In this document: positions 1 to 8,875 of the stretch, piece after piece
Layout of the letters: every line of letters starts with the position of its first letter
Numbering within the stretch: the stretch's first letter is position 1
Assembly (NCBI GenBank): GCA_021777035.1
Contig: JAIQZR010000158.1
Coordinates: 1-52,667, forward strand
From: Candidatus Scalindua sp.
GTDB lineage: Bacteria; Planctomycetota; Brocadiia; Brocadiales; Scalinduaceae
Direction: 5' to 3'
Length of the DNA stretch: 52,667 bases
Translations under genes and position numbers: made by a program
Notes under the pieces: generated by a model
Database searches by the model: none
What the model saw: the letters and a program-made list of their open reading frames with translations, nothing else
Told to the model about the DNA's origin: nothing

Positions 1-3000
1 CAGTCTGCCTGCAGCATCATAGATATATGTGGCCGTCTGACCAAGCCAGTTAGTCACGGTCTTCATCCTGTTTAAGCCATCATATGTGTAGATCACCTTC
101 TTGTTGTTGGGATAGGTGATCTCTGTCAGGTTATCTGCTTCATCATAGTCGTAGGAGACCTTAAAACCGTTCGGGTCTGTTACAGAGGTTAATCTATGAA
201 TTTCATCGTAGGTATAATTTGTGGCGCCTATAGTGTCCGTCATGGAAGTCAGCTTGTCATGCTGATTGTAGACAAAATTGACTATGTTTGTATTGAAATC
301 CGGATAGTTAATCTTCTCCAACTTACCGGTGGGTGTGTATTGATAGTTTATTGTGTCGTTATTACGGTCGGTGATGAAGGACAATCTTCCCGCATCGTCA
401 TAGACTGCTGTTGTATTTTTTGTAAGTGGGTCTGTACGGCTGGTTATCAGGCCGCGATTATCATATACGAAACCGGTGGCTGCATTTTCCTGGTCTGTCA
501 GGGATGTCATGCGCCCAATAGTATCATAGTTAAAGTCTATTACGGGATGACCGGCTGTTTTCTCTGTATCAAGACTGCCATAGCTGTCATGTGTATACGT
601 TGTCACTGTATCCCGGCCATCGGTTATGGTTTCTAACAAGCCATTATGGTAATAGCTCGCTCCGGCTGTTCTACCGTCTCCGTCTGTGATTGATGTAAGG
701 TGGTGTCCGGTATCATAGCCGAGTTGAGTTATATGACCAAGGGGGTCTGCGATAGTATCCGGCCTTAGCTGAGGGTCATAGCCAATAATATACTCTTCAT
801 TCAGGGCAGTGAAAATATTCGTCAGGTTATGGTCACCGTCGTATTGAAAAACAATATCGTTGATCCTTGGGTCAGTAATCTTGACGACATGGTTCTGCCC
901 ATCAAATACCATTTTGTACTTGTACCCAAGCGCGTTTTCTCTGCTGATATATCTGCCTTTGTCATCAAAGCAGTAGATGATCTGGTTGCCATCAGGGTCT
1001 TCTTCTGCATTCCTGAAACCGGAAAAATAGAAATTATAGGTTTTATTACCTCCTGTTTGCCTTGGGACAGTCTGAGTATCCACCCTGCCAAGAGTATCAT
1101 AAGTGTTTACGGCAGTTGTTACGCCAAGTGGATCCAGTAGAGAGGTCATTCGGCCGCTGGAATCATAACCGTAGCCCCAGGTTTTGGATCCGGGATCTGT
1201 AAACCCGGTCAAATTGCCATTGCCGTCATAACCGTATGATATTGATCTGCCTGTAGAGTCTGCAACAGAAGTGATATGGTTACCGTTGTACCAGAGAGTA
1301 AGCATGCGGCCAAAGCTGTCCTGCACGGTTGACAGGTTGGAGCCGCTGTACGTAAATGACATGGTATTTGCGTCTATATCAGTCCAGTCGGCAATCCGAT
1401 CATTTGTATCGAAATCCAGTTGCGTACCAAAGCGTTCCTGCAGACTGAAGGTATCATCTCCATTATCTAACAATTGAGCTGTAATACCTGGAGGCGGGGA
1501 GTAGGAGCCGTCAGGTAGTTTTATATATTCCAGTACTTTGCCGCCAAGGTGTATAAATTTAGCATTATCGATCAATTGATCAACAGCCCATTTGTGGGCA
1601 AGTGCCGTGATAACCCACCCCTTAATATTATTTTCATTTTCCATAAGGTCAAATGCAACGTATAGCTCGGCGATCAGAGCCGCAGCATCTATCGGTCCAC
1701 GCTTACCCAGCCCGGGTCCTCCGTGACTTATTCTGTCCAGATATATATCGTAATTGTGCGTCCAACCATTACCAAGTGTCCTATCGGTAAGGTTACAGCC
1801 GCTATTATATGAACGGGTAAATGCAAGGCCAAGGGGTGCTGGGCTACCCAGGGCAATATCAGTCCTGTCATAAAGATATTCACCACTGAACATGTCCACC
1901 GGCTCTTCCGACTTAGGGGTTGAAACCTCAGCCATCTGACTTGCAGGAGTGCCTGTTATTCCACTGATCTTACCAACAGTTCCAGGAGGAATATTTACCG
2001 GTAGATCTGAAAATGCACCACCATATCCTCCTCCAATTAATGTCCAGACTTCGAATTGATGGCTAAATATAAAAGCACTACCTTTCCATGAATTTTCACC
2101 ACCTAACCCAATATCTCCATATTCAGGTATGTAAACTATTTGGTCAACGTCCACCGGAAATGCTTTATTGTATATATTTTGAAGATCGCCTTGAGTATAG
2201 TTTTTTAATTGGGATGAAACTGATCCCCAAGTGGAGAAACTAGAAGAAAATATTTTGTACCCACTTGCATTGGCAATTTGGAAAAGTTTTATTGTGGAGA
2301 GAGCGGCGGAATCAGAACCATTTAATTGTTCTAATGTACCGTGTTCAAAGCCACTGGCCAGAGTCATAAGAGTCCAGAAATGGTGTCGCCAACTAGGTTC
2401 TGTTGTATTACGTCTGGAGTGTATGCCCAATAAATGTAATCGATGGTCGATGTAATAACCCGCCCCTTGGGCTGCCAGTAATACACTATGATGGGTATAT
2501 GACATGGTCTTCGCCAGTTTAGAGAGAAGGCGATCACCAAGGAAAATCTGATTTAGATATGTTAATCCTACAATATTCAGACTTTCACCGAGAACCTCCT
2601 CTGAGGTGTCTGGCATTCCCTGTTCCAAAAAATTATCCAACACAGTCTGGCGCTTTTTTATAACTGTATCCGATATACCACCAAACTGTGAAATAATAGC
2701 GAAAGTAGAACCACTTTCTACACTAAATTTAGAGAATTGATCCGCGTAAGGTTGAGTATTATTCACAATAAGAGCATAGGGATGATCAATATAGACGTTA
2801 AGAAAACCCTTGGTACCCGGAGGTATGTTACTTCCAGCCGCAACCAATGTTCCGTTTAAACGCAGTTCGGGGATATCATTGTTATAAGTAAGAGTAAGAC
2901 GCTTCCCGGTGATCTCCGGTACCTCAAAGGTATAATCAATGCCTTGATACTCTATTCGCATAGTTGTAGTCAATGTTGATGGAATGTCATCCCATGTTTG

Positions 3001-3906
3001 CGATAGTGACGGCGAGAATGGCAGTGTGGTCTGATATTGGCTCAGATTGGTCTGTACAATGCTGCGCCCACCAACAATCTCTTTCATGTCACTGTTGGGA
3101 TTTTGATTTTTTATATAATCCACCAGATTAGTAGAATATTCCTTCAGCTTGTTTGCCAGATTTGCCTCATTTAGATTTTGGACATAATTACTTGCCACAG
3201 TCGCTCCGCTAGTCACCGCATTTATAAACGTATTCCTGTCATAACCAAGAGACTGACCAATATCGCTCTGGGTGTCATACAGAGTATCATCATAGGTCTT
3301 AAATGCCGGGTCGAAGAGGTAATGGGTATCGTATATAGTAGCTTTCACCCAGACGCGGTTTATAGCTGGTAATATCAATGGTATACCTGACCATAATATA
3401 ACCTCAGCAATAAGCTCAGGATCAGTATCCACACCTAACCAATTTGCTAATTCATTATTAGGTATAACCATAGTACCATACTGGTATTGTGCAGTATAGC
3501 CACTGGCGCGTAACAGGGCTATCATCAGGGATGCCTGGTCAAAATCATTACCCATGCCGTCAAGATATGTCTTGGTCGCCCCCTTTTGCGATCCGAAATA
3601 AGGAACATAGTCTATATGGTTATGGACATAATCGTAAATCAACTTTGGATCATTTTGTAAAGAACGGGCAAGTTCGGTAATTTCAGGTGTTGCAACTGCG
3701 GCAGATGCCGAAGTTGCTGAAGTTATAGATTCTGCAAAACTATTATAGTAAACTTGAGCTTCCACTGGGGATATGGGTTCAGCAGAACGACCCAGAGTCC
3801 AGCCTTTACTTTCCGTCTGAGAATACACACTTGAGTGTATGAAGAGTAATGACATAAGAGTAAAGCAGAGAGCATAGCAGAACAAATTGCGGTTTAGCAT
3901 TCTCAT
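1..3906 (-). CDS. Secreted YD-repeat (RHS-like) protein with transglutaminase-like N-terminal domain, 3' end outside window
   Basis: One minus-strand frame stays open from the start codon to base 1, about 1300 codons, and continues beyond the window. I chose the ATG at 3906 because an AAAGG lies eight bases upstream; a second in-frame ATG is at 3900. A signal peptide covers roughly residues 1-30. Residues 75-190 resemble the transglutaminase-like domain common in YD-repeat proteins (YDYVHNHIDYVPYFG, then ASLMIALLRASGYTAQYQYG), but the usual catalytic Cys position reads FDQASL and the His position reads NRVWVKA, so it is probably not a working enzyme. From about residue 800 on, many YD repeats occur (for example TATYIYDAAGRL at the left edge). 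These form the beta-cocoon shells of RHS and teneurin proteins. It probably sits outside the cell; toxin or adhesin roles cannot be told because the C-terminus is missing. Confidence 0.88.
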   Translation of the reverse strand, partial: MRMLNRNLFCYALCFTLMSLLFIHSSVYSQTESKGWTLGRSAEPISPVEAQVYYNSFAESITSATSASAAVATPEITELARSLQNDPKLIYDYVHNHIDYVPYFGSQKGATKTYLDGMGNDFDQASLMIALLRASGYTAQYQYGTMVIPNNELANWLGVDTDPELIAEVILWSGIPLILPAINRVWVKATIYDTHYLFDPAFKTYDDTLYDTQSDIGQSLGYDRNTFINAVTSGATVASNYVQNLNEANLANKLKEYSTNLVDYIKNQNPNSDMKEIVGGRSIVQTNLSQYQTTLPFSPSLSQTWDDIPSTLTTTMRIEYQGIDYTFEVPEITGKRLTLTYNNDIPELRLNGTLVAAGSNIPPGTKGFLNVYIDHPYALIVNNTQPYADQFSKFSVESGSTFAIISQFGGISDTVIKKRQTVLDNFLEQGMPDTSEEVLGESLNIVGLTYLNQIFLGDRLLSKLAKTMSYTHHSVLLAAQGAGYYIDHRLHLLGIHSRRNTTEPSWRHHFWTLMTLASGFEHGTLEQLNGSDSAALSTIKLFQIANASGYKIFSSSFSTWGSVSSQLKNYTQGDLQNIYNKAFPVDVDQIVYIPEYGDIGLGGENSWKGSAFIFSHQFEVWTLIGGGYGGAFSDLPVNIPPGTVGKISGITGTPASQMAEVSTPKSEEPVDMFSGEYLYDRTDIALGSPAPLGLAFTRSYNSGCNLTDRTLGNGWTHNYDIYLDRISHGGPGLGKRGPIDAAALIAELYVAFDLMENENNIKGWVITALAHKWAVDQLIDNAKFIHLGGKVLEYIKLPDGSYSPPPGITAQLLDNGDDTFSLQERFGTQLDFDTNDRIADWTDIDANTMSFTYSGSNLSTVQDSFGRMLTLWYNGNHITSVADSTGRSISYGYDGNGNLTGFTDPGSKTWGYGYDSSGRMTSLLDPLGVTTAVNTYDTLGRVDTQTVPRQTGGNKTYNFYFSGFRNAEEDPDGNQIIYCFDDKGRYISRENALGYKYKMVFDGQNHVVKITDPRINDIVFQYDGDHNLTNIFTALNEEYIIGYDPQLRPDTIADPLGHITQLGYDTGHHLTSITDGDGRTAGASYYHNGLLETITDGRDTVTTYTHDSYGSLDTEKTAGHPVIDFNYDTIGRMTSLTDQENAATGFVYDNRGLITSRTDPLTKNTTAVYDDAGRLSFITDRNNDTINYQYTPTGKLEKINYPDFNTNIVNFVYNQHDKLTSMTDTIGATNYTYDEIHRLTSVTDPNGFKVSYDYDEADNLTEITYPNNKKVIYTYDGLNRMKTVTNWLGQTATYIYDAAGRL

Positions 3907-3970
3907 CTTATTATCCTTTACGGTAAAAAAATGGTTATAAAAATATTAAAGTAAATATACATTATGGCCA

Positions 3971-4582
3971 TCAAGGATTTTTTACTATTACCACTACTGA
4001 ATCCATATACGATTGACCTGCGTCAAATGTCCCATTCATTACGGTATCAAATCCAACGAGGAAAGTGTAAATGCCTATTTGTAAAGTACTCATATTCAAC
4101 ACCTCTGTTGACAGATCTTCTAACGGTTTTTGATATGTAGTCGCAAAACCAGGCTGCCATGAATTACCGGAGCCTTCATAATGAAACCAGTAGTTGTTTG
4201 GTAGACCTAAGAGTATCCACCAGTCTGCATCTTGCCCTGTGAGACCCCTTGAGGAAATCTCCACGGTAATTGAAAGATCCGAACCTGCATTTACTATTAT
4301 GGGTTCTCCTGTATAACCATCAAATCCATTTGCCTTCACGTCAGTGGATGTACTTTTCAGAATAACCTTGCTTGTCCTATTGCCGACTTCATCATATGTG
4401 TATGTAACTGCGGTACCATCGGAGTAATTAACCTGTATCAGCCTATTCAGATCATCGTATTGATAATCTGCGGTACTCGCAACAGCGCAATTGAGAAAAA
4501 GCAGAAACTGGAAACATAATAATAACGATACTTTTTTAAACTGTTTTACTCCTAACCAGACTTTTTGTATCCATTCTGACAT
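3971..4582 (-). CDS. Small secreted YD-repeat protein
   Basis: 203 residues with a hydrophobic signal sequence (about residues 17-36) and two YD-type repeats (YQYDDLNRLIQV and YTYDEVGNRTSKV, about residues 40-75). A C-terminal domain of about 120 residues ends in a pattern (VGFDTVMNGTFDAGQSYMDSVVV) that I have met in secreted proteins of unknown role. It has a good AAGGAG eight bases before ATG. It lies 64 bp upstream of the giant YD-repeat gene in the same direction and may be co-transcribed with it. It looks like a detached single tip or cap of a YD-repeat protein and not a fragment produced by a recent frameshift, because it has its own signal peptide, ribosome site and stop. The function is unknown. 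Confidence 0.82.
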   Translation of the reverse strand: MSEWIQKVWLGVKQFKKVSLLLCFQFLLFLNCAVASTADYQYDDLNRLIQVNYSDGTAVTYTYDEVGNRTSKVILKSTSTDVKANGFDGYTGEPIIVNAGSDLSITVEISSRGLTGQDADWWILLGLPNNYWFHYEGSGNSWQPGFATTYQKPLEDLSTEVLNMSTLQIGIYTFLVGFDTVMNGTFDAGQSYMDSVVVIVKNP

Positions 4583-4686
4583 TTCAACTCTCCTTTCAAA
4601 TCTAATATACTTGTAAATTCCATTTTACCCGGCCCTTCTATAGTTGAAATTTAAAGATCTTTAGCATAAAACAGTTAAGTACCCAC

Positions 4687-4743
4687 AAAAAAAACCTTGC
4701 CGGTGAAAGACAATCATTATCTAATCATCTTTCACCGGCAAGG
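4687..4743 (-). terminator. Rho-independent terminator overlapping micro-ORF A
   Basis: A perfect 16-bp stem (arms 4695-4710 and 4728-4743) with a 17-base loop is followed on the minus strand by eight T. It overlaps the last four codons of the micro-ORF, an arrangement like a translation-dependent attenuator. Confidence 0.85.
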
Positions 4744-4797
4744 CCATCTTATTAATACTTCTTCGTAAACTCTTAGATATTTTAAGCTGGATTCCAT
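4732..4797 (-). CDS. 21-residue micro-protein, copy A
   Basis: ATG is preceded by AGGAGG with a four-base gap. The peptide begins MESSLKYLRVYEEVL and ends in W-P-C-R before TGA. The last codons and the stop lie inside the 5' arm of the terminator hairpin at 4695-4743, so a ribosome finishing the ORF would cover and melt the terminator stem. I do not recognise the peptide family. It could be a leader peptide controlling read-through into the YD-repeat genes, a free small protein, or a precursor peptide. The duplicate at 5006-5071 supports that it is real. Confidence 0.6.
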   Translation of the reverse strand: MESSLKYLRVYEEVLIRWPCR

Positions 4798-4958
4798 AGC
4801 ACCTCCTTATGCACAAAAATTAACTTCCTTTTAAAACAATAACGTAAAACACACCAAAAACTGACAGGCTAGCTCTCTAATATACTTACAAATTCCATAT
4901 TACCCGTGTCTTCTACTGCTGAATTTTGAAAATTTTAAGCATAAAAACAAGTGTATCA

Positions 4959-5017
4959 AAAAAAAAACCTTGCCTGTGCAAAGACAATTACTATCTAACT
5001 ATCTTTCACCGACAAGG
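4959..5017 (-). terminator. Rho-independent terminator overlapping micro-ORF B
   Basis: Arms 4968-4984 and 5002-5017 pair with one G-U wobble, one mismatch and one bulge, followed on the minus strand by about nine or ten T. The stem is weaker than in copy A but keeps the same position relative to the micro-ORF stop codon. Confidence 0.7.
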
Positions 5018-5071
5018 CCCACTTTGTAATACTTCTTCGTAAACTCTTAGATATTTTAAGCTGGATTCCAT
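5006..5071 (-). CDS. 21-residue micro-protein, copy B
   Basis: Second copy of the micro-ORF: same start, the same 15 first residues with identical codons, then Q-S-G in place of I-R-W, and again P-C-R before TGA. The ribosome site reads GAGGTG. As in copy A, the stop codon overlaps the first arm of a terminator hairpin. All amino-acid changes between copies are confined to residues 16-18. The function is not recognised. Confidence 0.58.
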   Translation of the reverse strand: MESSLKYLRVYEEVLQSGPCR

Positions 5072-5103
5072 AGCACCTCATTGTGCGTAAAATAATAACT
5101 TCC

Positions 5104-5573
5104 ATATTTAACCTATAAGGCAGGGTATACTAACAATTTTCTTTAAATTGTCAAGATCATTTAAATAGTTTTTTAAACCATATGACGACGTGGATCATCG
5201 TCGATATGTGCTCGATCGAATGATTTGTCTATTGACCATACTTGTCATGGGTGTCCCTATATGTTTATAGTTTCCGCTTATTTCAGATTAATTTATCATT
5301 TGAAGTTTAATATCCCGGATTGTATAGTTTTACATAATATAGAAATATACATGCTAGTTGATAGACACTGCAAAAGAGTTAAATCGTCCAATCCCGGAAG
5401 CGAAGGGGCGCTTAATATATGCCTGACATAATAGTAATTCAATCGCACTTGAAAAACGCAGCAGATTGACTATGCTTAAATGCGAGGATCCGTTTCCTTT
5501 CCACTCCACTCCACTCCATCTCGAAGACTATCTGGACAATGGGAGATAATCAAGCCTTCTAATCACTACATTA
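5104..5573. other. 470-bp intergenic region
   Basis: AT-rich in its middle part, with a short low-complexity CCACT repeat near 5500-5518. No convincing gene is visible on either strand. It must hold the promoter for the leftward micro-ORF/YD-repeat genes and the end of the LVIVD gene transcript, but I cannot pick out either with confidence. Confidence 0.4.
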
Positions 5574-8500
5574 TCAATAGTAACGCACCGAAACCTTGCC
5601 GAATGGTATCTCAGAACTGCGTTTTAGTTTGTACACCGCCAGACCTCCCAACTTCGGCTGAACAAGATGATCACCCATTAATTCGCCGATATTCCATCCG
5701 AATAGTTCATAGCCGGGGTAGTAAAACATCGGTTCCCATGAGAGCTTACGGCCAATTTCGTAGCGCTTCGTCCACTTCTCAGGTGTGATACCTAAATACT
5801 TGTGTAATTTGCCGGAAGCAACCGCATTTTTATATTCCTCGCGGCTCCACGTCTCTGGCACAAGCTCTAAATACGGCTCAAACTCCCAGTCTACCAGCTC
5901 GGGACTGCTGGGAATTATCAGGTCGTAGACACGGACTCCTCCCCAGTAGTCACACACGTACATGTACCTGCCCTCCAGCACCACATCCGTAATCATGTCG
6001 CCTTGGTGGAGCAGCCGGTTGTCAAACCAGTCATCCTGGAAAGTGGGCCTGGTTTCAGGCGTGATATACACAACCTTCATCTGTTCTGGATTCCTGACGT
6101 CTATAACAACGAGCCGAGGATCATCTGTGTCCTCATCTCCTTTGAGCTGATAAAGGTAACCGTGTCCCAATGCATACCGGCGTCCCGCACCTTGCGATAC
6201 ATTGTATCTTCCTCCTTTAAGATCAGGATGATTGTACAAGCCCAGGAACTTCATTGCCAATGGATCAGATACGTCCACAGCGACGGCTGAACCGTCTCCT
6301 ATAGTGATCAGTAGCTTACCGTCCGTAACGGAATGAGTGCCCCCATACACACCCTTCGGAAACGGCATTGAACCAAGCAGCTTTGGATGAAAGGGATCGG
6401 ACGAACAGTCGTATACGAGAACACCACGCGTTCCGGATTCCCAGTCCTTGTGGTGGCCTATGATATATCCGAGTCCGTTCCATAACTGTCTGGTAGGAAT
6501 TGTCGCCGAATCTTCGAGCTTGCCTACTTCTTTGGGATGCTCCATGTCAGATACATCCACGATTCTTCCATTGAAATAAAGGTAATGGCCTGTAACCAGT
6601 TGTGCAAAATTATCGAGTTTTCCCGGCCGGTAAACTCCTCTCATCTCAGGCCTGGTTGGGTTGGAAAAGTCGATTAACGCTTCCATGCCTCCCCATTGCA
6701 GTGATAGCGCTCCCCACTGCTCATTGTCACTTACCAGGAGATGCTGGCTTTCACCCATAGCGTAATATAAACTTGCCACATTAGGTTTGAGAGGCTTGGT
6801 TATGTCAATAATCCATACCCCGTAGTCAGAATCAGGTATGTAGAGACGTTTTTCGTGAGCCAGCATGCCACCACGCGGTTTTGCGCGGTTGAGCCCGAAT
6901 GTTCCGGACAGCTTGATATTAGCAAGATCACCAATGTCAAATATCTTGATCAAATCCTGTACAAATTCCGTTGTATTAGTTAGTCCTGCATCAACAACGT
7001 AAGCATATCTACCGGAAATTGCCACTCCACCAGACCGTATTACCTCGTCACTGGCTCTTGCAATAACCTTTGGGGCGGCAGGGTTAGAAACATCAATCAC
7101 AGCAAGCGACTTCTGCCTTTCCATAAAGTAGATTTTTTTGCCCACCAGACTGGCGTCAGCGATCTGTTTTCCCACATCCAGAGACCCCAGTTTAACAGGA
7201 CGTGCAGGGTCTTTTACACTCCATGTTTCTAGTATGTTATATCTATCTCCTCCTATTGAATAGGCCACACCGTCTTCAATAAAATCAAATAACGGAATCC
7301 CATCCTCCAACATTTTCTCCTTAGGATTTGCAGGATCAGTAAAATCTACCAACCGCAGTCCCTCCCGTTGGAAGATGTAGTCTCGAACGAATTTCGGTCT
7401 TATCGGATCTGACACATCATAAATATGCGTAACTATACCAGGCTTGTCTGGAATAGAGTCGTATTCGGCGATGTGAACTGCCAGTGAGGATATCCAGAAG
7501 TGATATGGTGGGCGCCCAGTAGCTTTTGGCGGCATGGTAATCCCGACAATCGCACCGTTCCTGATCACACCTTCACCGCCGGTTCCTACAAGTTTGAGAG
7601 TTGCGGGTTCCAGAATCTCGACTACTGCCAATGTCTTGCGGTCAAGGCACACATACAGATAGTCTTTGTTTGGTGCAACAATAAGGCTGGTAGCTTCTCC
7701 TGGCAGTTGCAGTCTGCCAACTTCATCCTGGGGATTTTTCGATACGTCAAAAGCGATAACGGCACCGCCTTCAATCGCATATTTCCATTTTCTATCAATT
7801 ACCACTTCTCTACTTTCAGGTGATTTATTTGGCGGGAAGGGCCAGTCTTTCCAGTTTCCTTCAGGAGTTACATAGCAGTAAATATAGTTGTCAAATCCAA
7901 CAACACGGCTGCCGTGGTTTGATGGTGGTGGTACACGATACCGTCCGAGTACCTTAGTTTCAGGAAGGTTGGAGATGTCGATTGCGGTGATACCATTGTA
8001 ACTTGCCAGGGCATAGGCTCGGTCTCCAGACACAAATGGATCCTTCCCAAAGCATCCCGGATCTTCTGTACTAACGGTCTGCGGATTCGAAGTATCTGAA
8101 ATGTCTATAACCTTAAATCCGCTATATGTTTCACCGTTGCCTATCATCAAGTAGTTTCCTTTTACGAACAGCCCATGGACAAAGCCATGAGGAGTAGGAC
8201 AAAAGTTGACCCGTTCAATTTTAGACTCTGTATCGCCTTCGGCAAACTTAAATCGTCCGGAAACAGGATCAATAGCCACCGTACCGCTCTTCACGTGCAC
8301 ATAAGGCCATCCGGCATTGTCTGAAAGATCCTGATAAACAGGTTTACGCGGACGCGAAAAGTTCATCTTACCCGCATACTCCCAGGAACACACATCATGA
8401 TCGTCTGCAAATATTGCAAACTTTTTGCCATAAGCCGTTGATACTTCTTCCGGCTTACAGTCAAAATTTGCTGTAAACGTTAACAGGTTTATATCTCCCA

Positions 8501-8684
8501 CATATCTCGTTGTGTGATCATCAGGATTTCTGGAGATAGGCGGTACTGCTGGTTCCTTTTGTTCATACAGACTAGAGTGTCCAAGCCGTTCTGAATGCTC
8601 TATTCGATCCTTTACTTCAAAATAGATGAGTACAGCTAAAAGGATAATCATTTGAAGTAATGCTAATTTGAGATAGTTTATCAT
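5574..8684 (-). CDS. Giant LVIVD-repeat beta-propeller protein
   Basis: 1036 residues. An N-terminal hydrophobic segment (about residues 5-22) looks like a signal anchor, so the rest is expected outside the inner membrane. Many copies of the LVIVD blade signature follow, such as VIDISDTSNPQTV, AVIDVSNPAAPKVIA, IIDITKPLKPNVA and AVDVSDPLAMKFLG, spread from about residue 190 to 930. LVIVD repeats form beta-propellers; their substrates are mostly unknown. There is no obvious catalytic motif. The Shine-Dalgarno is weak. The gene is isolated, lying upstream of the YD-repeat block and downstream of the cytochrome block on the same strand. It is far longer than most LVIVD proteins and may hold two propellers. 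Confidence 0.88.
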   Translation of the reverse strand: MINYLKLALLQMIILLAVLIYFEVKDRIEHSERLGHSSLYEQKEPAVPPISRNPDDHTTRYVGDINLLTFTANFDCKPEEVSTAYGKKFAIFADDHDVCSWEYAGKMNFSRPRKPVYQDLSDNAGWPYVHVKSGTVAIDPVSGRFKFAEGDTESKIERVNFCPTPHGFVHGLFVKGNYLMIGNGETYSGFKVIDISDTSNPQTVSTEDPGCFGKDPFVSGDRAYALASYNGITAIDISNLPETKVLGRYRVPPPSNHGSRVVGFDNYIYCYVTPEGNWKDWPFPPNKSPESREVVIDRKWKYAIEGGAVIAFDVSKNPQDEVGRLQLPGEATSLIVAPNKDYLYVCLDRKTLAVVEILEPATLKLVGTGGEGVIRNGAIVGITMPPKATGRPPYHFWISSLAVHIAEYDSIPDKPGIVTHIYDVSDPIRPKFVRDYIFQREGLRLVDFTDPANPKEKMLEDGIPLFDFIEDGVAYSIGGDRYNILETWSVKDPARPVKLGSLDVGKQIADASLVGKKIYFMERQKSLAVIDVSNPAAPKVIARASDEVIRSGGVAISGRYAYVVDAGLTNTTEFVQDLIKIFDIGDLANIKLSGTFGLNRAKPRGGMLAHEKRLYIPDSDYGVWIIDITKPLKPNVASLYYAMGESQHLLVSDNEQWGALSLQWGGMEALIDFSNPTRPEMRGVYRPGKLDNFAQLVTGHYLYFNGRIVDVSDMEHPKEVGKLEDSATIPTRQLWNGLGYIIGHHKDWESGTRGVLVYDCSSDPFHPKLLGSMPFPKGVYGGTHSVTDGKLLITIGDGSAVAVDVSDPLAMKFLGLYNHPDLKGGRYNVSQGAGRRYALGHGYLYQLKGDEDTDDPRLVVIDVRNPEQMKVVYITPETRPTFQDDWFDNRLLHQGDMITDVVLEGRYMYVCDYWGGVRVYDLIIPSSPELVDWEFEPYLELVPETWSREEYKNAVASGKLHKYLGITPEKWTKRYEIGRKLSWEPMFYYPGYELFGWNIGELMGDHLVQPKLGGLAVYKLKRSSEIPFGKVSVRYY

Positions 8685-8875
8685 CGTTTTTTGATCTCAT
8701 TTGCCCAGCTCAGCACGGTTTTTCTCCAGGCCAGGCCGCTTGCCCGCCGACTTTGAATTTCCTATGCATAAATTTACGTTGCGATGCAACAAGATTCAAG
8801 ATTGCCTATGCCTTGTCTATTACTTCAACGAATAGACAAATTGTATAGAAATCATTGAAGCTTGACAAGCATGAG

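Larger units (their letters stand above)
4601..5103 (-). repeat. Tandem duplication of a ~229-bp unit carrying a micro-ORF and terminator
   Basis: Two direct copies, about 4601-4829 and 4876-5103, are separated by about 46 bp. Each, read on the minus strand, has a Shine-Dalgarno, a 21-codon ORF, a long hairpin and a run of eight or more T. The ORF core is identical over its first 15 codons at the nucleotide level, whereas the sequence downstream of the hairpin is clearly more diverged. The unit sits directly upstream of, and in the same direction as, the small YD-repeat gene, so transcription from further upstream would have to pass both terminators. Confidence 0.85.

Noticed and set aside
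196-1477. Several plus-strand open frames across the left edge
   Set aside because: They lie antisense to the continuous YD-repeat frame, have no ribosome sites and show Cys/Val-rich composition typical of shadows of YD repeats.
4601-5103. CRISPR array
   Set aside because: Only two long direct copies with divergent parts and no spacers or cas genes; the copies contain an ORF and terminators instead.
5500-5520. CCACT short tandem repeat as a functional element
   Set aside because: Too short and of low complexity; nothing around it supports a role.
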